Assembly (NCBI GenBank): GCA_026874595.1
Contig: CM049307.1
Location: 26,820,362 to 26,884,361, forward strand
Source of the DNA: Sipunculus nudus
Lineage: Eukaryota; Annelida; Sipuncula; Golfingiida; Sipunculidae
Reading direction: 5' to 3'
DNA: 64,000 bases
In this document: piece after piece, positions 1 through 13,543 of the stretch
How the letters are laid out: every line of letters starts with the position of its first letter
Position numbering within the stretch: the first letter of the stretch is position 1
Program-made: the position numbers and the translations under genes
Notes under the pieces: generated by a model
The model's input: the letters and a program-made list of their open reading frames with translations, nothing else
What the model was told of the DNA's origin: nothing
The model's database searches: none

Positions 1-3000
1 CCAGTATATCAGCGCCTTGTTATAACCTTCCACTGGAAAAATGTACAGGTGGAGTCATCTTCACGAAAATCACTCATAAACCCAAACCATTCTTGATATA
101 CTTCTGATTTCCCATTTTTTCATGGGCCCTCATGTTTATGTACCCGAAATGAATTTAGAGCCAATTCATCAAAATCAATACATAGCTTCTGAGGTAAGGT
201 GAGGTATACGTATAAACACTGTTATTGGGCGACGGGTCTAAGCATATCGTTTGCTCCAGCAGACAATGATTTATACCAAATCATTGTCCACAGATTAACT
301 TAACACATATTTTGTGGATACAAATATTCCTTGACAATACATTTGCGCTTAGCTTGGTGTGTCATCTACATACTCATTCAAATATTTCGCCTATTTCTCT
401 TGCAATATTTGGAGACCAAATGCTTGGAAAGTAGTTTTTCTGAACTTTTGTCGAAGGCGAGGGAGCCGATGCAGGCCCAGACTTGCTGAAGTCAATCTTT
501 TTGACTTGAACCTTGACTCCATTTCGATCCTATTCGATATGAGCCTCTGTGAGAGTTACTTTGTTCGGACTTAACCCCTATATATTAATTATTTCCATTT
601 GTAATTTGTTGTGATGGGGTCAGTCCTATGTTCCCAGGTACCGTAGTGTCCCCTTCACCGATCTTCTCCACATCTATATGTATTCTGATTGTTAGAGAAC
701 AGCAACAGACATTGATGTTAAGTATATAAATATAAAAAAAATGGTCATGTGTGAGATGCAAAATGAACACGGGTAAAGTTAATTCACAGAAGAGCAAACA
801 AGACAAGTTTAGCGAAGACATTTTCGAATTTTGGACTGCTGAAGGTAAAATTGCAAAAACAAATCCAAACTGTAACTTTTCCATGAATATTAGGAGCTAT
901 TCCCTTCTTTCAGATAACCACGATGCGAACGATGCAAAAAGGTATGTCATATTAGTAAGAGTTATCCGTCTGGTGAAAATAGATACCGGGAAACATAGGT
1001 ACACAACCAATTCTGATAATATGTACATCGACGAGAGGCTTAACAACAATGCAGCCCTTACAGTTAATTGGTTAGTGCATATGTCTTAAATTGATTACCA
1101 TTACTTCAATTTAGTTAATGATCAACACTGAAACACTGTTGTAGTATAAATATTTTTCAACCAAAACGGCAAAGAACATTTCCACAAGTGCAATTAAATA
1201 AGTATCCACAAGAATAACCATTCCTTGTGGCAAAAATCATTTCCATCCATGAAAGCTATTCTAAAAGAGCAAATTACAAACTGGCAACACATTTTTTTCT
1301 AGCACCGTGTAACACCTGTGGACTAACACTCTAAACCTCAATAGATCTTAATATAAGGTAGAGTAACTATCACAATGCTCGTTTCCCTGGAGGTCTAGAA
1401 CCTGCTTTTGCGATCAGGAAACGTGATCCAAGTCTCCGACAACGCTGCCATAAGTCTAAAACTTAAGTAAAACACTTGGTATTGACCGAGACATTTCGAG
1501 ATCTCATATAATAATCAACACGGCCACAGGGGATGGAAGGAAGATTCATGAAAGTTGGGAAGATGCCGGAATGAGTGGGATGGATCATTTTCCTCGGGGT
1601 GGTTATTCCTCACAACTCTTTGAACAACAGCTCTGTCTCTCCGCTGAGACGGTAGAAATGATCTTGGTGCCCAGCTGATGATATGACACGGCGGTGTCAT
1701 TTGGTAAAAGGCCCGGCCTCGGTCGGTCTTCAAGCGACTAATGTGGATACTATCATCCGGGCCTGTGCTACAAAGGAGGAGAGGTTGCTCCTCAAGGCTA
1801 ATTAAAAAACCAAGATCTGTGAGAGAAGAAAAAAGAATAGCAGAAGTGGATGGAAAAGAATGTCTGGCAATCGTTTTACTTGGAAAACACTGTCAGCGCA
1901 TACATATATAACCAAAACCGAAGAACATACAGCTACTAATTTGTATGTGTTTAATTAAGGATGACATTAATAGTGGTTCATTAGTAACAAAAAGGCTTTA
2001 ACTGGCTTTACTTTCACGATTACAATATGTTCATATATGTAACAGATTTACCGGCCTATTATAACGTTGGAATAAATCAATACAGTACAAAAATACCATT
2101 GATGTGTGAGGTGAGGGCATACCCACAGTATCAATGTATTATATCGTTACAAATGGGTCGTTTATGAAAGGTTAACTTCCAAAAAGGATGTGTTTAAATT
2201 AGATGTTTTAAATTCAGCGCTTATAGTAATGCTGGATCGCATTCTTTTGTGTACGGAGTTAAAGGTAATCCAATAGCTACAAGAGATCAATCAGAGATTT
2301 GGACGAATGCGGTTATGGGTCCTGACTAGCCGTAACAACCCGTAGGCAATCGGATAATTGGGCTGGTAAGCCTAATCGAGTTGTGACACAAGTAATATCG
2401 AGGAATGTATCGCAGTGGTCTTGCATCAGGTTGCATTCATATTATGGTAACAGGCCCATAATCTCAATATTATTTCAAGAATAATGAATTAACACAATAG
2501 TGTGCACGTGAGCACGTGAGCAACCAAAACTGAAACACCATTTCCATGGACACGGTCATTTTCTGTATCGCCTGCAAGCTGCCTACGTCATGTAACCCGT
2601 GCGGACCATGCTTGTGTTCATGCGGTCATAAATTCAACAAACATGCCAAGGGGTTTACCAATGTGCTGGGTTAAAACGGAACTTTACTCGCTTATGTTTG
2701 GTATTGTAAGAAAGTACCAAAAAATGCTAACGATTGGTCTGGATAATGTTGATTGACAGTGTACCTGTAGACCTTGAAGCATTGTCAGAAATGACGAAAA
2801 TATTTGCATCTTCATAAGGCCTTATAATGCGTTCCTCAGACTTTGATGTGAAGGTACTCTGGCGCCAGTGATCTGGTCGTAATGCCAGAGGGTCGATATG
2901 ACGTTAGGTCCTGACGGGACATCCTTTAGCTTTGAGTTTAAACACCCGTAAGTTACACCTTACCCTTTTGGTACCATAAACCCGCAACGTTCGCAGCCGT

Positions 3001-4416
3001 TGTGACTGCTGATTTCTTGCTCTTTTTTCAAAACATCTGAATATAAGAGGTAGTCCATAGGGCGACAACGATACATGCGCAAGTTCCATCCAGATGTCAA
3101 CAATCAACGTTTCCGGGTGTCTCTATTGGCAACCCCGCCAGTCAGGGAAGCGGGCAAAAAACAGAATATATTTAATGATATTTTTAGTTATTACAGAATC
3201 TGTTACACAGTTGATATAGGTGTCGTTCGAAGATAATGTATAACTTATTTACTGACTCGATTTAGGTGAAAATAATGTGATACTTGTAAACACCTTGACG
3301 TCATTAAAATCGATGTAAGTTTCAGGAACTTCATCGCAATTTTTTTCAGAGGATCTTTATACTTCCGCTGCCATTCCAGCGCTGACACAGCCTCGGTTAA
3401 ACACAGGTCCGGAGGCCTGAAATTAAAATTGAACTGGAAATTAAATTCTCGGTTCAATATCTTTGCTTATTACCTAATTACTTAGTTTGTACGACCTGAC
3501 CTTTCAATAAAGCTATTTTCTTCACTCTGTAAAGTAAACAAAGCACTGACTCATTAGGAAATTGCATTTTAAACAATTGTTTGTAATTAAGAATTAATGG
3601 TTCAATAAGAGAGGGAATTCCAATATCCAGCTTCAGCAGGAGTTGTTTTACAAGTCTTTAAAATTAACGGACATTAGTGTTTACAACAGAAATGAATGGA
3701 TTTAATGTGTACTTTCCATCTAATAAACATGAAACGGGATCCGGTGGACAGTTTCACAGAACAATCAATCTGGAGTGACAGATTTTATCTTGCCGCAGAT
3801 ACAAATTATTTTGGAGACTTGGTGCGCTGGAACATGTTATTAGAACCTCTTGCTATCCGAGTTGATGTACCGACCCGTGTGTATTAATCTTGGATGAGAA
3901 ATCCTCGGTTAACCCAGCCATGCAGTGGCAAAGCCTTTCAGTCCTCCGGCACAAAAAAAACCGCACAGCTGCCTATATCCGCTCGTTTTTAACCCTAAGT
4001 AATGGCGGAACATTAATAAATTCGCCACAGCGGAATTTGGTCCTCCCTCATTCTGTGCGGCTGATAAAACTTGTACTTGTGTAACCCCGGTCGTGAAGCC
4101 TCGTTTGGATAGGACCCACGACTCTGTTACTTAATTAAATGTCAAATCTGTGTCCAAAATAAGTTTGTTTGACCTCGCGCCAGCTTGAGCCCGCTCTGTG
4201 ATCAATGGTCTAAAAGTCGATTGTTGTCTGAAAGACTGGATGACATTCGGGAAAAGTGATTTTCTAACTCAATACACATAGTACGTTTCCGGTGACCTTT
4301 TTCTAGGTTTATCTGTGAATTAGCAGACGAACTGTGTATGTATGGTGCATCAATAAAACTTTGTTTCATCTTTTGGTTGACCTTGTATTATATTGTGTTA
4401 ATAAGTGTGCGGTGAT
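1..4416. other. Unassigned non-coding sequence
   Basis: I recognise no gene, RNA or mobile element here. Short open frames occur (for example 751-1089 plus and 1515-1733 minus) but none resembles a known family and none has convincing splice signals. Base composition is ordinary for the window. Unannotated exons without a start codon cannot be excluded by eye. Confidence 0.6.
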
Positions 4417-4434
4417 TGTGTGTGTGTGTGTGTG
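4417..4434. repeat. (TG)9 microsatellite
   Basis: An uninterrupted TG dinucleotide run, followed directly by GGGG. Confidence 0.9.
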
Positions 4435-4593
4435 GGGCAGAAAAAAAGATAGCAAATGCTATTTTATAAAAAAGTATTGTTTTGACAGAATACCTTATTC
4501 ATTCATTGCAACTAGGGACCCATGGGTCTCGAAGCTCAGCTGAATTTGTCTGTAAGGATATATTTATGAGCTTTTTTCAAATGGTGGGTCATG

Positions 4594-4630
4594 TGACCTT
4601 GACCCTTGACCTTGAGTCAAGTGACCTTAA
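4594..4630 (+). promoter_or_regulatory. Cluster of TGACCTT half-sites
   Basis: TGACCTTGA occurs at 4594-4602 and 4607-4615, and TGACCTTAA at 4622-4630. The reverse complement TCAAGGTCA is the extended half-site bound by NR5A/ERR-type nuclear receptors. Such runs are also common inside dispersed repeats of molluscan genomes, so a regulatory role is only a possibility. Confidence 0.25.
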
Positions 4631-4664
4631 CCTCTGATCAGGTTACCTCATAATTAAAAGAATT

Positions 4665-5600
4665 CTCTCAAATTTTCTCAATTGACCCTAAAGTAGATTT
4701 TTACTGTAGAATCGATTTATGCTTGAAATATTTTTATTAAGGATATTTAATGAGATAATTAGCATATTTGAATAAATTAGCAAAAAATAATATATTATAC
4801 ATAAATATGTTAAAATTTTGGTTGTAATTAGCCAGAGCGAAAGAGAATGAGGACAAAATATTCAGTCTGTATCAAATAAAACATAACTTTGTCTTGAATT
4901 TGTTTTTTACGCAGTAAAGTCCAGATAAATTATGTAAATTAGGCAAATTCATAAGTTTATTGGTAAAATATACATTCCTGTTTATAAGAACAGCCTAACA
5001 AAGAAAATACTGATTCTTCTACTAACTTAGCCTTATTATGTATTCTTTATAAGTTAGTTTACACATTCGCATTTCTTTAATAACTAATTTTCATATTTGA
5101 ATAACTGTATATATGCAATAATAGACAGGAGAAACCCAAGAACAATTCGATAATCGTCAAAGCCAAATTTTCCTTAATTGATTTCAGGCTAACTTTTCCT
5201 GTGGAATCGATTTCTGCTTTAAACATTTTTGTAACTTGCGTATTTATTCAGATATCAGGAATATGATATATAATAAAGAAATATTATGGCTTTACCTAGG
5301 CAGGGTAATGTATTTTTGGTACAAAATATTCAAATTGTATCAAATATAACATTAGTTCATATAAAATTTGTTTTTTTTTGGGGGGGGGAATGAAAATAAT
5401 TTATGCAAAACAGGCAAATACTTCAGTTTATCGTTGAAATTACTGTGCACTTACGTATTTGTCTAATTTGCAAGAATCACTAGCAAATTAATTCCTAAAA
5501 AAAATATACATTCAATGAAATTTTACCCAATTCACATCAATATGCCTACTTACAGCCAAAATTTGAATATATTTATATATCATATATTATTTTTTTTTGC
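4665..5600. repeat. Decayed ~470-490 bp AT-rich tandem duplication
   Basis: The segment starting near 4670 recurs in the same order near 5158. Both begin with CAAATTTTC and contain AATCGATTT, a TATCAAAT block (about 4868 and 5336), and a GGCAAAT-then-AGTTTAT block (about 4940 and 5412). The copies are diverged by many substitutions and small indels. A GGGGGGGGG run is present only in the second. No coding potential is visible. Confidence 0.55.
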
Positions 5601-6094
5601 CAATTTTTTCAAATATGCAAAATTATCTCTTTAAATATGCACGATACAAAAATGTCCCAACCTTTGACCTGAAGACCCCAAAATAATTAGGGTTCTCGCT
5701 TTAGTGCTGGGGCATGTATAAGTCAAGTTTGAAATCCATACGTCAATCCTAAATGAGTTTTTACCATTAGGAAAAAGATCTGCGGATGAAGGACGGACAG
5801 ACAGATGGATGGACAGGGTACTATAGAACACCTGCTTATGATCAATAATCCCACCAGGTTTTGGGACACTAAATAAAACCACAACTTAGAAACTGACATG
5901 ATTACTGTGATTTTATCGTCTAAAAAGTACAATAAATCATAAAAAATAGAAAAAAATACAGGTGGCGCCACCAGTCTTCAGGAACTGATGAAACACTCCA
6001 TGATCCATATGCAATGAGAGAACCACGGCAATTATTTATTTGTTATTCAGAAACTGCATCTTATAGAATTTTTAAATTATTCTAGTGGGTACTT
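5601..6094. other. Unassigned sequence with GACGGACAGACAG stretch
   Basis: No gene is seen. At 5790-5820 a GGACGGACAGACAGATGG stretch resembles the GACA/GACGG-rich tails of dispersed invertebrate repeats; a similar stretch lies at 6230-6265. Confidence 0.5.
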
Positions 6095-6320
6095 ACGAGC
6101 CCCATAGCTCAGAGGATATAGGTCGCAGTGATCAAAGTTCAGGTTTCAAAGGGAATTTTTTATGGACCTCCATGGGTGTTCAGTTTGAGGTTTCTAAGTC
6201 AAGGAATCACGATTCGTGATCCGTTTACGGACGGAAAGACAAACAGACGGACAGACAACGGACAAAGAGTGATCGCTATAGCTCGGATGTTTGAGCTAAG
6301 ACCTTAGTTTGAATGAACAT
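6095..6320 (+). repeat. Candidate tRNA-derived SINE
   Basis: TAGCTCAGAGGA (6105-6116) fits a polymerase III A box. It is followed by a weaker B-box-like GGTTTCAAAGG at 6142-6152, with tRNA-like spacing. Downstream is a non-tRNA body ending in a GACGGACAGAC-rich tract and a CGATCGC-like motif (TGATCGCTATAGCTCGG). The B box departs from consensus, so this would be an old copy. Ends are approximate. Confidence 0.35.
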
Positions 6321-7760
6321 GCATCTTTTTTCAGATAGTGCGGGCTTCTGACGTCATGTCTTCACCTGCTCTATATAAATATATATATATATAATATAAT
6401 ATATATAATAATGGAGAAACTCGGCATTAGACAATAAAGAGAAATATATTCAAATGACATGCATTCACAAACACATATAAATATTAGACATAAATTAGTT
6501 GGTGGAAGGCGTCTTCTTATTTCACTTGAATTGACTTGAATGTGTTTATAATTACCTCATTAAATCTTGAGCAAATACACAGAAACGAGCCCCATCCAAC
6601 GGTAAATGTGCTATCGATTTGGCACCATGTCCTACTGAAAACTGTTTGAGTAAAAATAACTGTTAATGTTTATTACCGATTGTGACCTTCAAAATAAACG
6701 TAAAGCAAAAAAAAAATCAGACATATTTACAGTCATGGGAGGATAAGTACATCACCCGTCAGGTAAAGAAAGTGTCTTAGGAGATGGTTACCATGTAATA
6801 AGACAGATTTGTACACAAGACAAGCCCGTTCTCATTCCCCGGTCGAATCCCTGTCCGCTTAGATCCGTCGGTGGCCGGTTACTGCCACGACCGATCACTT
6901 TGGGACTGTCTTTGTTCCAGTCGGTCATGACGTCATTACCAAGACTAAAAAGGTCGAGCTTGATGATTGACGTGTCACTTAATCCTAGGTCGGCCGTTTT
7001 TGTAATTAGGGATGTATTACTCTAATCAGTGATGTTGACTTTTTGGTCACGAATATACATGTAATGTTTACTTTGTGACAGCTGAAAAAAGCGTTCTGAA
7101 GAGGTTTTCCTGCGTAACTCATTTGGTCTTGTAGGCTCCTGTGTTGTCTAGGGTTGTAGGTTATTACTGGAATGTAATGAGGTGAATGAAAAATGAACCT
7201 TCCATCACAAGTACACGCGTGCTGTATTTGCGTGTTCTCTTGTGTCCGTGCACCGAGATACTTACAACTGTTCTTTATATTTACGTTACACTGACCCTTT
7301 TGACTGTGTTATTTTAGGTGACACTATAGTGACTTTTGGTATTTATGTTATGCCGAGACTATTTTTGGTTTATAAATGTTATGCATCTTTGTGAGATATT
7401 TTGGCTGTTTGACCTTATACCAAAGACAGATACTCAAAAAGGGGTTTCATTGCATTGTAAAAACTTAGGGTTAATTATTTTTTATATTACCAAGATACTT
7501 CATAATGAGTTAAAAATTAAGTTATTTTAATTTCTCATCCCATGGCCACCTTCACACTTTCGGATTTGTGACCGTGATTATAAGTAAACTTCAGACAGCT
7601 ACGGTCCCGAGGCAGCGACAATCCGCCGCGTTTTACAGATCTCCGGTCGCTGCCTTTTGGCACCAGATGGCGGGAAGGTGTTCATTGACACAGGTCGTGT
7701 GTTGTCAAATAGGGCTAGGTATCGCCTACACTTTTCGTATTGCAACATATGTTATTTTAT

Positions 7761-7761
<1 letters not shown>
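6321..7761. other. Unassigned non-coding sequence
   Basis: Contains a short AT-rich simple tract at 6376-6412, but no recognisable gene. A B-box-like GGTCGAATCCC at 6841-6851 has no matching A box. Confidence 0.55.

Positions 7762-7799
<38 letters not shown>
7762..7799. repeat. (AT)n microsatellite
   Basis: About 19 uninterrupted AT units. The Ile-Tyr reading frames across it are translation artefacts. Confidence 0.95.
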
Positions 7800-7800
<1 letters not shown>

Positions 7801-10800
7801 ATTTATATATATTGAACTGGTCTTTTATCAAATGGTCTATCAAGCCTACCTGGCCGTTTCCTATTAATGCCCGCAGAAGTGTCTATACACAGAATATACC
7901 CTCTCCACACACACCATGCCTTACAGAAGGGTATAGCATAATGTAATTTTTGCCACACAATCGCCCTAGCCTACAAATGCGCACGCACACAGAGAGAAAT
8001 AACGTTTCGTAAGCTATCAGCTATATGGTCTGAAAGTGTTCACCGCCTGGACCTTTAATCTTGAAAATGTCGGTGAGGGAGAAGGAAGTTCAAACCCTGT
8101 AAAAGCAGGTGTGTGTGTCTTTTGTACAACGATATAACAATACATTGAAGAAGTAATCATATCTTATTCTTTCAAATATATTTATAGGCTCCTTATAATC
8201 ATGTTTTTAAATGCATAATGCAAATCTTGTTTCTTTTTTGCTATGTGATACACAATTCATTTGCATTATTAGCACTTGCTATATTTTAGAAATAACTTGT
8301 CGTGTTATAATTGTCAGCCCATTTCACATGAAATGTTCTCTTTTTTTTTCATGTCCACTCTAGCATATGTATTTTGTTATTGAGTATAATCATAAGTTAT
8401 TACACCAGTTTAATTAGAGAAAACCTTAAGTGAATATGTAATTGAGTGTGGCCTATGTTTCGTCCCTCATGACCATGTGTTGAAAACATCTGATTCAAGA
8501 CTGAAAATAGGCTGGACAATAAGACGTGTTTTTGCGTCCTCTGACAATGTCTCGAACAATTTCAAGAAAATGTTAGAGACGGAAATACTTTAGCACACAA
8601 TGTTATGTAAGTATCCCATGTTTAGATGTCTGGCTTTTCCTGCTTCAGTTATTGATGTATAATTTTCTTTGGTGACTGTTGTTTAAAAGCGGCAATTATC
8701 TATTTACACAGCTTAAATCGTTTATTCTAAATGATTAGAATTACGATGAAGTCGTATTACACACTCTTGCATGTATCATTGTCATGCACACAGCAATGTG
8801 TCTATCACCGATCTATGATCCACGTTAACAACCCCATTGTTCAAATAAATTGCGCATGTACATCCCAGTCATCTTGAAATCTCGTAAAAAAACAGAATCG
8901 ACCTGGAACCTTATAATAAGTAATAATAGAACCTCCCAGTGCCAAGTGTAACTTGTTCCCCCCACAATTAGTTCACAAGTGAGACGTGCACTTTTTAAGG
9001 TACCATGAGATGAAACCTATGGTCTAAGACGCACGTCGCACGTAGTGAGGGAGCATGTGCCACTTGCCTGCCTGAAAATTTGTCGGACATGTCCAACATC
9101 ATCTTTACGTGCTTACGGGTTGTCTGCGATCTCAAAATTTTGCAAGAAGGACATGCAGGGCACGTGAGATTCTGCACAAATTTTGTAATCGAATTGGCCC
9201 TACGAGGCCGTACGTTTGAGTATGTTTGCGGTACTGTTACCGTTAGATTTAAACCTGTCAAATCTGAACCCGTCAGACCGAAACCCGTCAGATCGAAAAA
9301 GTTCTAACTCTACAGTACTCTGCAAGTAAACGGTTTTCTTTCACAAACATAAATCAGGTTACTGTGTTCTAAGTTGTGTCACTAATTTGTAACTAAGAGT
9401 TACAGGGCAAATAAATCGTTATATAGTACCTCAGGGTTGTATTGATCAAGTTTGATGAATGAATAGTACAAATTGTGATAAAATCAAACAAAACATAAAA
9501 TGTTTGATTTTAAACAAAACATTAAATTTCAGTATTCAAGTAAAATTTTGAATAAAACGGGCGATGTTTGTTATAAGATCTAGCACAGAAAATACTAATA
9601 AATATATATTTATATACAACCTCGTTATGACAAGCAAATGAAGAGACTATCTCTGTCAATTAAGTTCTGAAGCATTATCACTGACCGTTGAATGCTTGCG
9701 GTACTGATTAAAATTCATACAAACAAGGTCAAAGTTCCAAGAATACTATGCAAGGATGTGTGTGCTCATAGATTAGATGTTTCATGTCTTTACCTAGTGC
9801 GCCTGACTGATGGTGCCACCTGTTGTTATTGTCTCAACGGTTGGACTGGTTCACTTTTTCTGTCGTATATAAACGAAACAGTCCTGAGGTCACGTGCTTC
9901 TTGTCACTCAATACCAAATCAGTGGCCATAAAATGTATATCAAACTGGTGATCCGGTTTGTTTGTTCTGGTTTTTGTCTTGTTTTCAAGGAGAAGAGTAA
10001 AATTCTGAAATCATGTTATTCTTTCTGGTTGCTGATGTTAGCGGCATGCTGCTCATGCCCAGCAGGTAACCTTCCATTGTTTACTTTGTATCTATGATCA
10101 GTTTCCACATCAAGTAGGCACTGCTCAGTCAGTCGTCGTCGTTTTTCGTGCGGGGATAAACAATGAGGGTTCTTTGTGTCCTGCGGGCAGATTTCTTGTG
10201 ACAGGCTATGAAAGTAAAAATATATTTACACTCATTATATCTGTGGGCTTTCACGGACCTGGTTTTTTATACGCAGCTTTACATAAGATTTAACATTTAA
10301 GAAACAAATATTGACATGTATAATGGCTTGATAAATAAAATGACACAGAGTAAATTGTCATGCGAAATTCTATACGGTTATCATCACAAAGTCTCTGCAA
10401 TTTCTGGTCGGTTTACCTTCTTAAAATAAGCGATGCGAGGACTCACATTATTGCCTAATATTTTTGCTAAAGATGTATCTTTCAGCATTCCAGTTGTTCC
10501 GTTATATGCCAATAATCATATAAAAAAGAAAATATATGTTTGTTCATTAATAGCAGAGTATGAAGGCAGCGGAAACTAGGGATTAAGCCTCGTGTTGGCT
10601 GGTAAGCAATACTACTCTTTCTGCGCGTTAACCAGTTAATTTAATTTAGCACACGGAAGTTGTCCATGTGATGTGTACGGTTTTATACAAAAACAAAATT
10701 AAAACAGGTTCCACACTATTTTATTTATTTTTAAATTGTCGCCAAAACAAGACTAACTCTGATGACATCTGTATCTAACTGACTAGACTGTTTGTATTTT

Positions 10801-10907
10801 GGAGGGTTAGGCATTGTTTATTAAAACAGTAGCAGCAATTCAATCTCGGACAATATCATCGCACAACCGTGATTATGAGTGACCAAACAACAGGCGTGAA
10901 GCCTTTG
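7800..10907. other. Unassigned non-coding sequence
   Basis: No gene is recognised. The stretch 8990-9305 is open on both strands over ~75-88 codons but matches no family I know. A short repeat of about 15 bp with an AACCCGTCA core occurs 3-4 times at 9245-9296. Confidence 0.55.
9245..9296. repeat. Short ~15-bp tandem repeat
   Basis: AACCTGTCA, AACCCGTCA and AACCCGTCA recur every ~15 bp, each followed by a GA(T/C)CGA/ATCTGA variant. About 3.5 units. Confidence 0.6.
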
Positions 10908-11264
10908 CCCGGTTTCCATTTAGGCTGAAATTTCATCGCGCTTGAAATCAGCAAGCAGAAAAGCGCGCTGAACACCTTTTCAAAGTCCACTTTTCTGCTC
11001 CCTGAATCCGGATTACTGTCTAAATAGGGACATGTTAGCTGTAGTTTAGCAATTCTAGTTTTGATAAGGAGTTTTTGTGTACTAAATGACGTCACAAGCT
11101 AAAAAAAACTGAGCAAAAAGGTCGAACATTAATGGGCTTTTTTTCAACGCGCTAAATGCAACCGCGCTGAAGCGTACTCGGAAATGCTTCATTCAACTTG
11201 TTTCTTCTTGCTCAACTTTTCTGCTCGGAGAAAATTGGGCAGAAATGCGTAAATGGAAAATGGT
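10908..11264. mobile_element. Candidate MITE with TTTCCATTTA ends
   Basis: The left end reads GGTTTCCATTTAGGC and the right end, reverse-complemented, reads TTTTCCATTTACGC. Subterminal GCAGAAAAGCGCGCTGA (left) and the complement of AACTTTTCTGCTCGG (right) also pair. Internal GCGCGCTGA/CGCGCTGA motifs repeat. No protein is encoded. The exact termini and target duplication are not resolved. Confidence 0.4.
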
Positions 11265-11507
11265 CCTTTCCGTAGCTGTATATCATATTTCTATTTTTTT
11301 TCCTCTAATCTAATTTGAAATAATTGCAGAATATGTTCCGTGCCTAAACTCGGCTCCCTGACACAAATTAAGTAACTAAGAAAAAGTTTATCTTACTCTA
11401 AAAAATGTATTGAAAAAAAAACATAAAATAGACTTGCATTTGTTCTGTCGCTTACTATGACTTGCTAACATGAAGGGGTGGCAATTGAGGGAGAATAAAG
11501 TATAAAA
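11265..11507. other. Unassigned AT-rich spacer
   Basis: Short spacer between two MITE-like elements; nothing recognised. Confidence 0.5.
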
Positions 11508-11707
11508 TCAGGGGCGGATCCAGAATTTAGGAAAAGGTGGGGTCCAACGAAGGAGGACTAATTATAAATCTAAAAAAAGGTCCCTAGGTCTGGAAAAGGG
11601 GGTCCAGGTCGCAAACTTTTGTCTGAAACCCTCAAAAAAGCTTGCAGTGGATAAAAAAGGAGTTCGGGGGGGGGGGGGGGGTCCGGACCCCCTGGATCCG
11701 CTTCTGA
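11508..11707. mobile_element. 200-bp MITE with GGGGCGGATCCAG ends
   Basis: Terminal inverted repeats TCAGGGGCGGATCCAG (11508-11523) and CTGGATCCGCTTCTGA (11692-11707) match at 14 of 16 positions. The interior is non-coding and includes a run of 16 G at 11666-11681. Ends of this type are typical of non-autonomous hAT-like DNA transposons in animals, but I found no clear 8-bp target duplication, so the superfamily is inferred only. Confidence 0.65.
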
Positions 11708-12696
11708 GTATGCTCGGGTTGGGGGCAACATCCATGAACTTGGACCCATGCTATTTTCATCCTGCATGAATTCTAGGAACCCTCACTCCCCTTAAACATT
11801 TCGTTGGTCACCTGCAATTTATGCAGTCAACCGGTTAAGGTGTTGTATCCCTGGACAAAATACTCCTATGTTTTCCAACAGTGCCAGACGATGGTGATTT
11901 TGTAAGCAGACACAGACTGAGTCGTGACGGTTGAAGTCTCACATTACACCGTTTTGTACCACGGTCTTTTAGAAGCGGCCTATAAAACCAGGAAGTGTGC
12001 AGCTGGCATTGGACTCCACTTCGGTTAAACGAAATGAAGGACCGAATGCAACCAGGAGCACTGATTGGTCGAGAAAGCGGAAGAGTAAAGAAAATGCTGT
12101 TTGAATGGAATTGATTTTCATTTTTCTTTTTCTCTTATGGATCGGTAAGGTTTATCCTCAAACTGGAGTTTAAACTACACAAGTCTGATAAATAATCCCG
12201 TGCCGCTATAAACCGTAGCCTCAGAATTTGTCGCTTAGAAATGACTATATTAAAATGACGAAATCCCAGTTGTGGCTCATAGATTGAATATATCTTAATT
12301 ACAAATATGGGCTCAGAAAAAGATCAGGTTTAATTGACATTTAAGCATTATCTTATGGTTACCTTCACTCTCTAAAAGATAATGTCATTAATAATCCATG
12401 AGCATGTAGTGTAAGAAACCATGATTAAATGTTTGTATGCAAGAGGACATTTTATATAAATATATTATGTTGATCATATCAATAATTGGTCATTTTTGGT
12501 GGTAATTTTGCACAAATGATTATGTATGCACATCCAATTAGATCATTTTATAATATAACATATTCTAATTAAGTACAAAATCATTTGGGGTACAAAATAG
12601 CTAACAGCATTAAAACTGAACCTGCAAAGTGTCCACAAGCTTACCATTACCCCGACTTTTCAGTGTAATGTAGACGTCAGACTTTATTCACACAGT

Positions 12697-12698
<2 letters not shown>
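11708..12698. other. Unassigned non-coding sequence
   Basis: No gene, RNA or repeat recognised. Confidence 0.55.

Positions 12699-12744
<46 letters not shown>
12699..12744. repeat. (AT)23 microsatellite, left half
   Basis: Uninterrupted AT run that directly abuts the solo LTR; it continues on the far side of that LTR at 13547. Confidence 0.95.
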
Positions 12745-12748
<4 letters not shown>

Positions 12749-13543
12749 ACGGAACCTAATATAAACAGATCACGTATGCGTGATGAACACCAATTCTGTA
12801 ACGGAGATAAAAAAAATCAGATTCTGTAACACTAGGCAGCGTGTTATGTCATGGGGAATGAATAAAGAAGTCAGTGGTTTTTTGTTAACAAATAACTATA
12901 ATTTATTCTTAAAACAACCCTAACAATACAATACACTAAATCAATACAATTATACAGTAAAACAGCGGTATAGCAACAATTCAATACTATCACACAGAAA
13001 ATAATGTGCACACTACCTGGATACCAACACCGTCACAACGATAAGTTCTTTAAATGTATACTCTCGGAGAATGACAGTCCAGTGTAAAGCTCTTGTAACA
13101 TCCAGAAAGTAAACTGAAGTCCAAATGCATAAAATCCAGGAGAAAGTCTTAGAAAATCTATAACTGCCACATTCGTCGGATAAGGTCCTAGAAAATGACA
13201 CTCGCTTCTGCGTCCGCTAGAATCTGCTCTGCTGCTCTCTCTGGCTCTAAAACACAGCCCCTTTATATACCTTCACACCCCAAGCCGAGAATTTTCCACC
13301 TCTCGAACAGTCTATAAGATCTTGCACAACACAGTAAGCACGCGTTTCAGGAATTCTCTAGAAAAACAGCGATGTGTATCTTTACATACATCTTTACAGG
13401 CTTGGCCAGGCGTGAAAACCCAAGCCTAACATGACAACGAGAGTTCAACCAGTACGGATTAAACATAGAATGTAACAAACGGCCCGGCGAGGGCGCCACA
13501 ACATGAGTTACGCCCGCGCCACACAATAAAAAGAGCACCTGTC

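Noticed and set aside
6838-6852. B-box-like GGTCGAATCCC as part of a tRNA
   Set aside because: No A box or cloverleaf upstream.
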